Of a stretch of 34,912 nt of DNA, positions 26,136 to 34,289 are shown piece after piece. The DNA is from an uncultured Lachnospiraceae bacterium. GTDB taxonomy: Bacteria; Bacillota; Clostridia; Lachnospirales; Lachnospiraceae. Under the pieces are notes generated by a model. The model was not told the origin of the DNA and made no database searches. It saw nothing but the letters and a program-made list of their open reading frames with translations. The first letter of the stretch is position 1, and every line of letters begins with the position of its first letter. The stretch is from positions 1 to 34,912 of the forward strand of contig CAKRRJ010000017.1 of NCBI GenBank assembly GCA_934394615.1. Reading direction: 5' to 3'. Position numbers and translations under genes: made by a program.

Positions 26136-26861
26136 TTATCTGTCAAAAAATATCATATAACGATATTTTTTTGTCATTTCCGCCACCGAATGAGCATCCA
26201 ACCCTACCAGATAATCCTGATCGCAAAAATCCCAGAACCTTTCCTGATAAAACCAGTTCTTCTCCATGGAACTGATATTTCTTTCCAGTGGGATCTGATG
26301 CGCTTTTGCAGCTGCGATCAGCTCCTTTGCCAGCGCCGCATCTGACTTTTCACCGCTCTTTAAATAGCGGTACCCTCGGTCAGGATGTGCCACACAGGAA
26401 AAATATCCACTCTCCACACCTGCAATCTCTGCGCGCAGAATCCCATCTGCCCGGCCCGGCATATTTTTTGCGGAAAAGCTGTAAACGCCCTGCTGCAATT
26501 CGTAAAAATGCTGTCCAAGCATCAGAAATTCAATCCGTTCATCCCCCTTCAACTGCTCGTAGTATTGCTGATAACCAGGCAAATATTCAATCTCCAGCCC
26601 CACCCGGATTTGAATCCTGCCACGGTATTTTTCCTTCAGATTCCACAATGTCTCCTCATACTCCGGCAGTTCGCAAAGCTTCATTCTTCCGTGGAACTGA
26701 TCTCCCGGAAACGGCGCATGATCCGTAAACGTGATCTGCTGCGCACCAAGGCGTATTGCCTCCTGAACATAAGCCTCTTCCCGTTCTTCCCCGGCATGTC
26801 CGCACCGACAGGTATGCACATGGAAAATCTCATCCGGGTTCAGACAAACCGGTGTTTTCAT
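26136..26861 (-). CDS. PHP-family phosphoesterase (histidinol-phosphatase-like)
   Basis: 241 residues from ATG 26861 (GAAGGG six bases upstream; ATG 26879 has none). PHP metal-site motifs in order: HVHTCRCGHA, FTDHAPFPG, GLEIEY, MLGQHF, CVAHPDRG and GLDAHS. The sequence is closest to the HisK type of histidinol phosphatase, but no his genes are near. It is a lone gene between the effector and adaptation operons, with its own promoter carrying the shared motif and a terminator behind it. It may be a housekeeping gene or may hydrolyse a nucleotide or phosphoester linked to the CRISPR response; the sequence does not decide. Confidence 0.85.
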   Translation of the reverse strand: MKTPVCLNPDEIFHVHTCRCGHAGEEREEAYVQEAIRLGAQQITFTDHAPFPGDQFHGRMKLCELPEYEETLWNLKEKYRGRIQIRVGLEIEYLPGYQQYYEQLKGDERIEFLMLGQHFYELQQGVYSFSAKNMPGRADGILRAEIAGVESGYFSCVAHPDRGYRYLKSGEKSDAALAKELIAAAKAHQIPLERNISSMEKNWFYQERFWDFCDQDYLVGLDAHSVAEMTKKYRYMIFFDR

Positions 26862-26908
26862 AATAATCCCTTCTTTCATGCTGTAAACTGTTTTCTTTTG
26901 ATGATGTT

Positions 26909-26941
26909 ATTATAGGATATCTTGTTCACTGTTTTTGTACA
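26909..26941 (-). promoter_or_regulatory. PHP gene promoter with shared motif (copy 2)
   Basis: Minus strand: TGTACAAAAACAGTGAA (26941 to 26925), the -35 position reading CAAAAA (26932-26937), 17 bp, then -10 TATAAT (26909-26914). Same motif and spacing as 33088-33120. Confidence 0.65.
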
Positions 26942-26955
26942 CTTTGGAAAACCAC

Positions 26956-29766
26956 TTATATTTCAATTAACCATTCATATCCCTGCCCCTTCTTTCTTCG
27001 TACCAGAAGTCCCATATCCACTTCCAGACAGTCCACCCCGGCCTGATCATAAATCTGCTCCAATTCGTTCTCTACTTTCAGGATTGCCTTTTCCACGCCT
27101 CGTTTCTGCTTTTTCATCTCTACAATCCGCACTGCAAGATCCTGTACCTTTTTATGAATATTCAGTTCCTCAACAACTTTTTCTTCCCCTGCTTTCGTGA
27201 GCGTACGACTTGTCGGAATCGTAATCTCACCAGACACCTCACTGCTTGTTTTCAGTGCATGTAAAACCGGAGACGGATAGCAGTTTTTTGTCCGGTTAAA
27301 ATTACAGCTGCATCCATATTCTGCTGTGATCTGCTTATACTGGTCGCGCAGCTTCAGACAGCTGACAGGTTTTGCTGGAAGTTTCTGGATAAATTTTTCC
27401 GTAATATGATACTGATAATTCAATGTAAACTCCATTACAGTATGTACAAACAGCTTTCCTTCTTCTCCCAGATGTCCAAATACATAAAGAACCGTCAGTC
27501 GCTCAAAATGAGACAGATATCCCGTTGCCTGAGCTTTCTGGCACAAATAACGGACCAAGTTGCAACGTTCCACTACAACTTTCACATTCTGAGGTAATTC
27601 CGGATACCCTTCCAGAGTCTGGCTCAGTTCGTGTTTTCTGGACTGCTTTTCTGTACCAGATACAGTTCCAATAATCCGTTTCAGCGCCATGGGTGTATAT
27701 TTCGCGATCTCTGTTAAAAATTCATATGTCATCTCTATTGGTTCAAAATTTTCATTGCAAAATCCGGACCGTTTTCCACTCTTTACATGCAATCCACCAG
27801 GCAATTTTATACTCTGTCCCAGAGTACCTCCGCGTACCCGTGTTTTATTCGGAAAAAATTCTACAGAAATATCTTCATCCTGATCCATAAGCTTTTCTTC
27901 CAGAATTCCTCCAATCATAAGAACATACCGGACTGGTATCCACTCTGTAAAAAATACCCATACATGATATCCTCTGTAGCCGCTGTTTTCCACATATCCG
28001 CGCAATCCCATCTGCTCCAGAAATTTCAATACCTCCACAGTCCGCGCTGCAGCCTTGGGAAGATATCTTCTGATCTGTTCCGTTTCTTCTCCCCCAAGCA
28101 AAATTCTTTTTGATATATCAAGATCTATAATCATATATTTTACTGTCTGATTGGTTCGCTGAATATAGGTTGCAATGGTTTCTTTGCCTGAAAAGTGATT
28201 CTTTAATACATCCTCCGTAAGCGGTTCCAGTTTCTGAACCACCTGACGTTTATTCCCTTTCAGAAGTTGCTCCTCCCCATAAACATCTTCACGTCCAACA
28301 AATAAAGAAGAAAATGCTGCCAGCCATTCCGATGTCAGTTTCACCGGATAAACTTGCAATGTTTCCCTTTCCTGTGTCTCCAGACAAATCTCTGAATCGT
28401 CTTTTTTGCTTTGAAGCGTCTCAATCCGCTTCATAACAGCTGCTGCACGGTTATAAGCTCCTGCATCCGAATATTCCTGCATTAGCTCCGTCCATACTTC
28501 TGTCTGTTCCTGCACTACCAGTGTATCAAATGCCCTAAGCAATGTTTCCGCATTTTTCATCTTCTGGCTACCGTCCAGCCCGGATAAACCAAACAGCTGC
28601 TCATATTCCAGAAGTGCCAGATCCAATGCCTGCTGTTTTTTCCAGAAATTTACCAGATACACACAAATACTCTGATAAACATTCTCAAATTTCAGTCTAG
28701 TCTGTTTCAGAAACTCCACTTTCCCCTGGAGATGATTCTGCATCATATAAACCACTACCGCATATTCCTGAATACTTCCAATCTGCCGCTTCTGATCATA
28801 ATATTGCTCCCATCCATTTAAAATTTCCGAACCTTTTTTCAATTTTTCTTCCAGTGTCAGCTTCCGATTTAAAAATACGGTTTCCAGACTTGTATCCAGA
28901 TTTTTTTCTGCTTTTACCGGAATCTGCTTTCCGTCTTTTCCCAATGCATATCCAAGAAATTCTATCGTTTCTTCCAAAGGCAAAATCTTAGTCTTATTTT
29001 CATGCAGTTGAAGCCCAAGCGATTCCAAATACAAAATCATAAATTTCCGCAATTCTTCCAACTCATCACGATTCTGCCCCAAAATTAAAATATCATCAGA
29101 ATATCGCACATAGATCCGACAACGCTGCTGAACCTCATGATCAAATTTCATCAGATAAATATTGGATAAAATCGGAGCTATTCCGGCTCCTTGATAAACT
29201 CCCAATGTTTTGGCAGTGAGGCTTCCGTCCTTTTCCAGGGAAGGCGCTTCGCAACACCGGCGAATCAGTTCTATAACATCCTTCTCCCGTATCCGTTCTC
29301 CAAGGATCTGGTAGAGTTTTTCCAGAATAATATGATCAAAAAAGCTGCGGATATCAGCCTTTAATGCCCATCTGTAATTTCCACTGCGAATAGCATTATC
29401 CAAATATTCAATAGCTTGCAGAGCTGCCCTTCCCGGACGATATGCATAAGTGCTTTCTGACATAAAACCATCGTACAGACGCACCAGTTCTGATGCCAGC
29501 GATTGCTGTACTACTTTATCCCGCATTGTATATAAACTGACAGTTCTTACTTTTTCTCCTTTATAAAGAGAGACCAGACGCACAGGAAGCGATTGATAAG
29601 TATGTCCTGCCAGTTCTATATTCAGCTGACGAATATTCTGTTTGCATGTTCCGTCAAAATCCTCCCAACTCACTTCATCCACTCCCGCTGCCGGCTTATT
29701 TCGTTTTACCCGGTTCCAGGCTTCTGTCAGTTTCTGCTGGTCGATTACTTTTGTAAATATTCCCAT
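26956..29766 (-). CDS. Reverse transcriptase fused to archaeo-eukaryotic-type primase (CRISPR-associated RT-primase)
   Basis: 936 residues. Residues ~1-290 are a group II intron-like RT: ALKADIRSFFDHI (D138), YQGAGIAPILSNIYL and the catalytic YSDD at 222-225, then LHENKTKIL and IEFLGYALG. A helical linker (~290-470) follows, then a primase of the AEP superfamily (TOTE/CAPP type): YMIIDLD (DxD 548-550), ENSGYRGYHVWVFF (595-605), VEFFPN (635-640) and GQSIKLPGGLH (650-660). The C-terminal part has spaced Cys (742, 803, 819, 821, 829) with NCYPSPVLHAL, resembling the Fe-S/PriL-like end of these primases, and then a coiled coil. It would make cDNA and primers during spacer acquisition with Cas1-Cas2. 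There is no maturase or Cas6 domain. AGGAGGGG four bases before ATG supports the start. Confidence 0.9.
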   Translation of the reverse strand: MGIFTKVIDQQKLTEAWNRVKRNKPAAGVDEVSWEDFDGTCKQNIRQLNIELAGHTYQSLPVRLVSLYKGEKVRTVSLYTMRDKVVQQSLASELVRLYDGFMSESTYAYRPGRAALQAIEYLDNAIRSGNYRWALKADIRSFFDHIILEKLYQILGERIREKDVIELIRRCCEAPSLEKDGSLTAKTLGVYQGAGIAPILSNIYLMKFDHEVQQRCRIYVRYSDDILILGQNRDELEELRKFMILYLESLGLQLHENKTKILPLEETIEFLGYALGKDGKQIPVKAEKNLDTSLETVFLNRKLTLEEKLKKGSEILNGWEQYYDQKRQIGSIQEYAVVVYMMQNHLQGKVEFLKQTRLKFENVYQSICVYLVNFWKKQQALDLALLEYEQLFGLSGLDGSQKMKNAETLLRAFDTLVVQEQTEVWTELMQEYSDAGAYNRAAAVMKRIETLQSKKDDSEICLETQERETLQVYPVKLTSEWLAAFSSLFVGREDVYGEEQLLKGNKRQVVQKLEPLTEDVLKNHFSGKETIATYIQRTNQTVKYMIIDLDISKRILLGGEETEQIRRYLPKAAARTVEVLKFLEQMGLRGYVENSGYRGYHVWVFFTEWIPVRYVLMIGGILEEKLMDQDEDISVEFFPNKTRVRGGTLGQSIKLPGGLHVKSGKRSGFCNENFEPIEMTYEFLTEIAKYTPMALKRIIGTVSGTEKQSRKHELSQTLEGYPELPQNVKVVVERCNLVRYLCQKAQATGYLSHFERLTVLYVFGHLGEEGKLFVHTVMEFTLNYQYHITEKFIQKLPAKPVSCLKLRDQYKQITAEYGCSCNFNRTKNCYPSPVLHALKTSSEVSGEITIPTSRTLTKAGEEKVVEELNIHKKVQDLAVRIVEMKKQKRGVEKAILKVENELEQIYDQAGVDCLEVDMGLLVRRKKGQGYEWLIEI

Positions 29767-29777
29767 AAAGCCCCTCC

Positions 29778-30095
29778 TCAGATAATAATAATATCCTGAT
29801 CTTCTGCTTTTGTTTTTTCAACTCCAATAATCCGGATTTGTTCCACACACCCCCTGCACAAACGGTAAACCCGGATACTGTTACTGCTGGCTCCAAAATC
29901 CGCTGTGTTGTCTTTCGACTTCTCTTCCATATCTGCATGTACAACTGAATGCTGTGCCTGCTGAAGCAGCTTCGCGAGTTTTCCATAAAGCTCCCGGAAT
30001 CTCTTTTCCGTCAATTCACATTCAAACACACTATACTGGACCCGCCTTCCATAATTTTTTAATTCATTTGCTATTTTTGCACGGATCCGGTTCAC
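29778..30095 (-). CDS. cas2: Cas2 (start codon problem: N-terminal strand lies upstream of the only standard start)
   Basis: 105 residues from GTG 30095, but the in-frame codons upstream (to 30128) read ENFYIISYDIS, which is the conserved first strand of Cas2 with its metal-binding Asp. The frame stays open to a TGA at 30147-30149 and has no ATG, GTG or TTG before GTG 30095; GTG 30095 also lacks a ribosome binding site. A true start near 30116-30131 (for example ATT 30116 after GGAAGAG) is therefore likely. The rest is normal: NELKNYGRRVQYSVFECEL, RVYRLC. It overlaps the cas1 end and lies 11 bp before the RT gene. Confidence 0.85.
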   Translation of the reverse strand: MNRIRAKIANELKNYGRRVQYSVFECELTEKRFRELYGKLAKLLQQAQHSVVHADMEEKSKDNTADFGASSNSIRVYRLCRGCVEQIRIIGVEKTKAEDQDIIII

Positions 30096-31117
30096 ACTGA
30101 TGTCATAGCTGATAATATAGAAGTTTTCTCTTCCAGGCGGTACGGCTCATACACCCCTTTCTCCTGAATCGCACGCTTTAATTTCGCTGCCTGCTCCTGA
30201 ATAATCTGACGATAGGTTTTCACCTCACCAGAACAGTTTTTATCTGTCATCCAACGCTCAAACTCTTTACAGAACTTTCGAAATCCATCCTCATTTAAAA
30301 TCACCGCATCATCTTCAAATGTAAAATCATATTTCTGAATCATCCGTTTATTAAACATACGTACTGTCATACGGTCCACTACCGGCTGTCTGAATTCTTC
30401 CACCAAATCCAGCGGCAGCGACTTTCTTCCATAACGGATTCCATGCAGAAACCCCAGATACATTTCAAATGCTTCTCCCTCCAATGCATTAGATACTTCC
30501 TGGGTCAGAAATGTGTAGCCAAGACTAATCATAACATTAATCGGGTCCCGCGGCGGTCTCCTGTTTCTTCCATCAAACGTAAACTCACACTTAAACATTC
30601 TCCCAAATGCACGAAAATAAAGATTGCTTGCCATTCCTTCAAGTCCCATCAGCTTGTTGGTGCTTTCTGCATGCTCAATCTTCTGCTGCAATTTTTCAAT
30701 TTGTTCCGCCTCTTCTCTCCAGGCGGAATCTCCGCTCTCCCATCTCCAGTTTTTTATCACCTGTTTCTGGTTTTCCATCTTATTCCACACAATCTGTTTT
30801 GCAATTTCGAGACGCTTTTCCATATTCTGATAAGTTTCATATTGTGCCAGCCTCAAGAAAATATTCTTTGACGTTTCCGCCACTGTATGACCCAGATACT
30901 TTCCAGAAAACGTCAGGTATGTTACATCTATTCCATTCTGAAGCAACACCTGCAGTGCTTGTGATGTAACCTGGATATTTCCAATAATCATAACACTGTC
31001 AATATGATAAACCGGCATTTCCAGCAGTGTTTTTCCACCCTTTGATATTAAGATTCTTTCTCCTCTTTTCTGAAGAATGCTTCCCTGCTCTTTCACATAT
31101 AAAACAGCCACACTCAC
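30092..31117 (-). CDS. cas1: Cas1 integrase
   Basis: 341 residues. The N-terminal beta domain (YVKEQGSILQKRGERILIS, then PVYHIDSVMIIGNIQVTSQA) is followed by the helical catalytic domain with the metal ligands Glu in MGLEGMASNLYF, His in YLGFLHGIRYGR and Asp in LPLDLVEEFRQPVVDR. It forms the spacer integrase with Cas2. The ATG overlaps the stop of the CARF-HEPN gene by 4 bp, so they are coupled. Unlike many RT-type systems, the RT is not fused to Cas1 here but encoded two genes later. Confidence 0.97.
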   Translation of the reverse strand: MSVAVLYVKEQGSILQKRGERILISKGGKTLLEMPVYHIDSVMIIGNIQVTSQALQVLLQNGIDVTYLTFSGKYLGHTVAETSKNIFLRLAQYETYQNMEKRLEIAKQIVWNKMENQKQVIKNWRWESGDSAWREEAEQIEKLQQKIEHAESTNKLMGLEGMASNLYFRAFGRMFKCEFTFDGRNRRPPRDPINVMISLGYTFLTQEVSNALEGEAFEMYLGFLHGIRYGRKSLPLDLVEEFRQPVVDRMTVRMFNKRMIQKYDFTFEDDAVILNEDGFRKFCKEFERWMTDKNCSGEVKTYRQIIQEQAAKLKRAIQEKGVYEPYRLEEKTSILSAMTSV

Positions 31118-32667
31118 ACCCCCAGATTAGAATAATACACAGATCTGGTCGGATTTAACCAGGTAATATCCTTCATCTGTCCATGAAAATCAATATTTTC
31201 AATAACACAAAATTCCTGGAATATTTCAGATACAAATAATTTGAATTTTAGAAAATCGGTTTGTGAAACAGGCCCAAGGCCATGAGCAAAGATACTGTTA
31301 TTTCTCAAAAATACCATTGCACGGATTCGCTTTAATTTTTCCAGCTGATTTCCATTCTGAACTTCAATAATCGGATCATGAAGAGCAGACAGAATCATAA
31401 AACCTTCCAGTAAGGAAACCTGATCTGGCAGATATTTTCCCACATCATTGCGAAACATTTTCGATTTAATCTGATATACTTCCTCTTTCAGCCAATCACG
31501 TTTTTTCGATGGTTCCAGTTCATTGTAAATAGACTGATCCGGTGCCTGAAACTTAATATTTCCATAATCCATCTTTGAAACATAAAGTCCATATAATGCC
31601 AGACGCCTCTGTTCAATCATTTCAAGAAGGCGATACAGCAGCAGTGTTGCCATATCATATTTTTCCTGCTGTTCTCGAAGGCAGGCATTGGAATACATCG
31701 TAAACATCAGAGGAATCATGCAAGTCCGTTTTTGTAAAACCGCAAAAGGCCGTTTGTCCTTTATCATTTCTGAAACCTCATTCAGATGTTCCAGAATTTC
31801 TTCCTGCTTTCTCAACTGCTGACGATAATCCATCATCACATACGTCTTATGCAGGCGGCAATCCCGCTCCAATTCACGATTCAATTTTTTTGCTACCTCC
31901 CAGGCATTCGGAAAATCCAACGCATCCCAGTATTCATACAAAACTGCCGTCAGATAAATAAAACTGAGCTGCTGACGCAGCTGTGGATCCGGAATCGTTT
32001 CTTTTAAAATTTCAAGTTTTTCTCTGGCACCGGAAAAATTCGCTTTATCAAATAATACCATTGCCCGTTCCACTTCCAAATCGCCAAATACCGTGAGCGG
32101 ATTCTCAATATAATACAAACGTTCTGAACCAGGGTATGGCTTTCTGAAATCTGACAAATACTGCTGTGTCCCGATATATACCATCTGCACATCAATCATA
32201 GCTGCTGCCATTGCTGCCGCTGCAGACATTGCCTTTGTCCCACCGGTAAAATCGATATACAGCTTTTCCGGTCTTCCCCATAACAGATAGGCCTGCTTAA
32301 TCTCACGATAAATATCCATAGGATCAGTTTCATGTACCTGATGTTTTTCGTACTGAACGGCCTCCAGAGCACAGTACTTTACAACCTTATTCAGCGTCTC
32401 CGCTGTCAATTCTGTGTATAAAAATAAAATCCGCTTAGGCGCAAACAGTTTGATACTGAGTACAAGCGGTTCATAAGAAACTCCCACGGAAATGATCAGA
32501 TAATCCACCTTTTCCCGCAGCATATTTTTATTGCTCTTTGTAAATTCTGCAACAACCAGAGACATTAGCTTTTCTTCATAAAACAGTTCTGCAACCTGTC
32601 TTTGCTTCGATGTTTTTCGCTCCAGTTCCATCCATTCCTGAGTGACTTTTTTCAACTCATTTTTCAT
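31114..32667 (-). CDS. CARF-HEPN effector, TIGR02710/Csm6-Csx1-like
   Basis: 517 residues from ATG 32667 (AAAGGAG six bases upstream); the frame extends to 32703 without a site. CARF domain: VDYLIISVGVSYEPLVLSIK, RILFLYTELT, and the ligand loop LYIDFTGGTKAMSAAAAMAA then MIDVQMVYIGTQ. A helical middle is followed by a HEPN region with RNNSIFAHG, an R-x6-H ribonuclease motif (R-x4-6-H family). It should bind cyclic oligoadenylate from Cas10 and cut RNA non-specifically. It is placed in the adaptation operon rather than with the effector genes. Confidence 0.9.
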   Translation of the reverse strand: MKNELKKVTQEWMELERKTSKQRQVAELFYEEKLMSLVVAEFTKSNKNMLREKVDYLIISVGVSYEPLVLSIKLFAPKRILFLYTELTAETLNKVVKYCALEAVQYEKHQVHETDPMDIYREIKQAYLLWGRPEKLYIDFTGGTKAMSAAAAMAAAMIDVQMVYIGTQQYLSDFRKPYPGSERLYYIENPLTVFGDLEVERAMVLFDKANFSGAREKLEILKETIPDPQLRQQLSFIYLTAVLYEYWDALDFPNAWEVAKKLNRELERDCRLHKTYVMMDYRQQLRKQEEILEHLNEVSEMIKDKRPFAVLQKRTCMIPLMFTMYSNACLREQQEKYDMATLLLYRLLEMIEQRRLALYGLYVSKMDYGNIKFQAPDQSIYNELEPSKKRDWLKEEVYQIKSKMFRNDVGKYLPDQVSLLEGFMILSALHDPIIEVQNGNQLEKLKRIRAMVFLRNNSIFAHGLGPVSQTDFLKFKLFVSEIFQEFCVIENIDFHGQMKDITWLNPTRSVYYSNLGV

Positions 32668-32872
32668 GTAATGCTCCTTTCTGCGCTGTCTGCACAGGTG
32701 CACTATTCTGTTGTTAACATGGAATTACGCAAAGAATTATGCCATTGATATGTGTCCACACACAAGAAAATACATCCACCCTAAACGATGAAAGAAGAAA
32801 GAATTTTCCAGTAATTGATCTGTCATAATCTGGTTTAAAAACAAGTCCCTAATAAGTCCAAAAATCAAAATA
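32668..32872. other. Intercistronic stretch between the 59-aa gene and the CARF gene
   Basis: AT-rich, about 200 bp. No ORF, promoter or terminator could be supported. Confidence 0.4.
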
Positions 32873-33052
32873 TTATCTCATATCACCTCCCCGAAGCGCC
32901 TTCAGGCATTCCATTTTTCCATTTCTGCGAGAAGCACTACGCCGTTTATCTGCAAAGACGGTTGGACGGCTGTTCCACACAGGACCGCGCTCCACCGGCA
33001 CTGCCATACTCTTCTCAATAGAATGTTTCTCATGTCTTGTCAGTTTCGCCAT
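32873..33052 (-). CDS. Small basic protein, 59 aa, first gene of the adaptation operon
   Basis: ATG at 33052 is preceded by CGGAGGAAC, a strong ribosome binding site, and reads MAKLTRHEKHSIEKSMAVPV, then ERGPVWNSRPTVFADKRRSA, ending CLKALRGGDMR before TAA. It is rich in Arg and Lys, with no membrane segment. A promoter with the shared motif lies directly upstream (33088-33120). The family is not recognised; a nucleic-acid-binding or regulatory role is only a guess from charge. It is too short for many gene finders but well supported by its signals. Confidence 0.7.
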   Translation of the reverse strand: MAKLTRHEKHSIEKSMAVPVERGPVWNSRPTVFADKRRSASRRNGKMECLKALRGGDMR

Positions 33053-33087
33053 AATGTTGTTCCTCCGTATCGTTTGTTGATGAGTTT

Positions 33088-33120
33088 ATTCTAGCAATAT
33101 GGTTTCACTGTTTTTGGACA
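33088..33120 (-). promoter_or_regulatory. Promoter of the adaptation operon with shared motif (copy 3)
   Basis: Minus strand: TGTCCAAAAACAGTGAA (33120 to 33104), CAAAAA at the -35 position, 17 bp, then -10 TAGAAT (33088-33093) with TGC upstream (extended -10). Confidence 0.65.
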
Positions 33121-33141
33121 GATGAAAAGGGATGGAAAACA

Positions 33142-34061
33142 TGGGTAATGCCCTGATAGGGGCAATCTTCATTTCTACCCGTCTCGCACCTGTATCCTGT
33201 CCAGCACTGGGAACTGTGTCAATGCCCTGAAAGGGGCAATCTTCATTTCTACGGAAACTATCATCAAGACTACTTTCAGTCTGCCTTTGTGTCAATGCCC
33301 TGATAGGGGCAATCTTCATTTCTACAGCATGGATCAGAATGGCCAGGTTGTAATGGAATATTGTGTCAATGCCCTGAAAGGGGCAATCTTCATTTCTACG
33401 GATCTTGAGAATGGGCGGCGCGGTATCTGCGTTAAACGTGTCAATGCCCTGAAAGGGGCAATCTTCATTTCTACGGAAGTCTGTTTCGTTTTGCCTGGGA
33501 ACGCAAATGTTGTGTCAATGCCCTGAAAGGGGCAATCTTCATTTCTACTGACGAAGAAGTATTGTCCGTAGAACAAAGATGTTTTGTGTCAATGCCCTGA
33601 AAGGGGCAATCTTCATTTCTACAGAATGTACGGTTGGATTCTGATATTTTCTGTGTCAATGCCCTGAAAGGGGCAATCTTCATTTCTACGGTGTATTCAC
33701 AACCGCTATGAAGAAGAACCAGTTTGTGTCAATGCCCTGAAAGGGGCAATCTTCATTTCTACACTGCTTTTACTAAAGAAGCCGAAAGGCAGGAGGTAAT
33801 TGTGTCAATGCCCTGAAAGGGGCAATCTTCATTTCTACGGCCCTGGAATTTGGCACAAATGGTTCAAATAAAATGTGTCAATGCCCTGAAAGGGGCAATC
33901 TTCATTTCTACGTCTCAAAAGAGGTAGAAAAAGCCTTACGGTCTATGTGTGTCAATGCCCTGAAAGGGGCAATCTTCATTTCTACTACCTTGAATCACTG
34001 AAAAAAGAATATGGGTTCGAGTATGTGTCAATGCCCTGAAAGGGGCAATCTTCATTTCTAC
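33142..34061 (-). CRISPR. CRISPR array 3: 13 repeats, 12 spacers
   Basis: 37-bp repeats start at 33142 (degenerate GGGTAATGCC at its start), 33216, 33289, 33363, 33438, 33512, 33586, 33653, 33726, 33802, 33875, 33949 and 34025. Most are identical, beginning GTGTCAATGCCC, loop CTGAAAGG, ending CAATCTTCATTTCTAC; the copies at 33142 and 33289 have CTGATAGG. Spacers are 36-39 bp except one of 30 bp (33623-33652). The degenerate repeat on the left and the leader on the right show leftward transcription; the crRNA handle would be ATTGACAC, the type III pattern. GCCC/GGGC can form a short stem. Confidence 0.98.
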
Positions 34062-34289
34062 TCTTGTCTCTTGGAACCCGCATAAATAAAGGCTTTGCAG
34101 GCTCATTTTTGCAGAAGTTTTTCTGAATATTCTGAAAAATACATTTTTGAAAGCTGTTTTTGGAGAGTTCACAGTTTGTTCATATTTTCATTCTCACCTC
34201 GACACTTTTAGTATACTTCATTTTCACCCAATAGAAAAGTGTCTCAAGAAGATTATTTTTTGTGTTTTCCTGAACCAGAAAGACTATTG
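34062..34289 (-). promoter_or_regulatory. Leader of array 3
   Basis: The first ~120 bp (CCCGCATAAATAAAGGCTTTG, TTTTTCTGAATATTCTGAAAA) align with the leaders of arrays 1 and 2; the distal half does not. It contains a possible minus-strand -10 TATACT (34210-34215) enclosed by the inverted repeat GACACTTTT (34201-34209) / AAAAGTGTC (34235-34243). The promoter assignment is tentative; the leader assignment is firm. Confidence 0.7.

Noticed and set aside
26022..26345. 107-aa plus-strand frame near the PHP gene end
   Set aside because: No start signal and mostly antisense to the PHP gene.
26136..26861. Naming the PHP gene hisK
   Set aside because: Motifs fit the family, but there is no histidine pathway context and substrate cannot be read from sequence.
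26956..29766. Group II intron around the reverse transcriptase
   Set aside because: No maturase/endonuclease domain or intron RNA domain V/VI seen; the RT continues into a primase and sits in a cas operon.
33086..34172. Open frames with repeated MKIAPFRALTQ / VNALKGAIFIST peptides
   Set aside because: They are translations of CRISPR repeats and spacers in arrays 3 and 4, with no ribosome binding sites.
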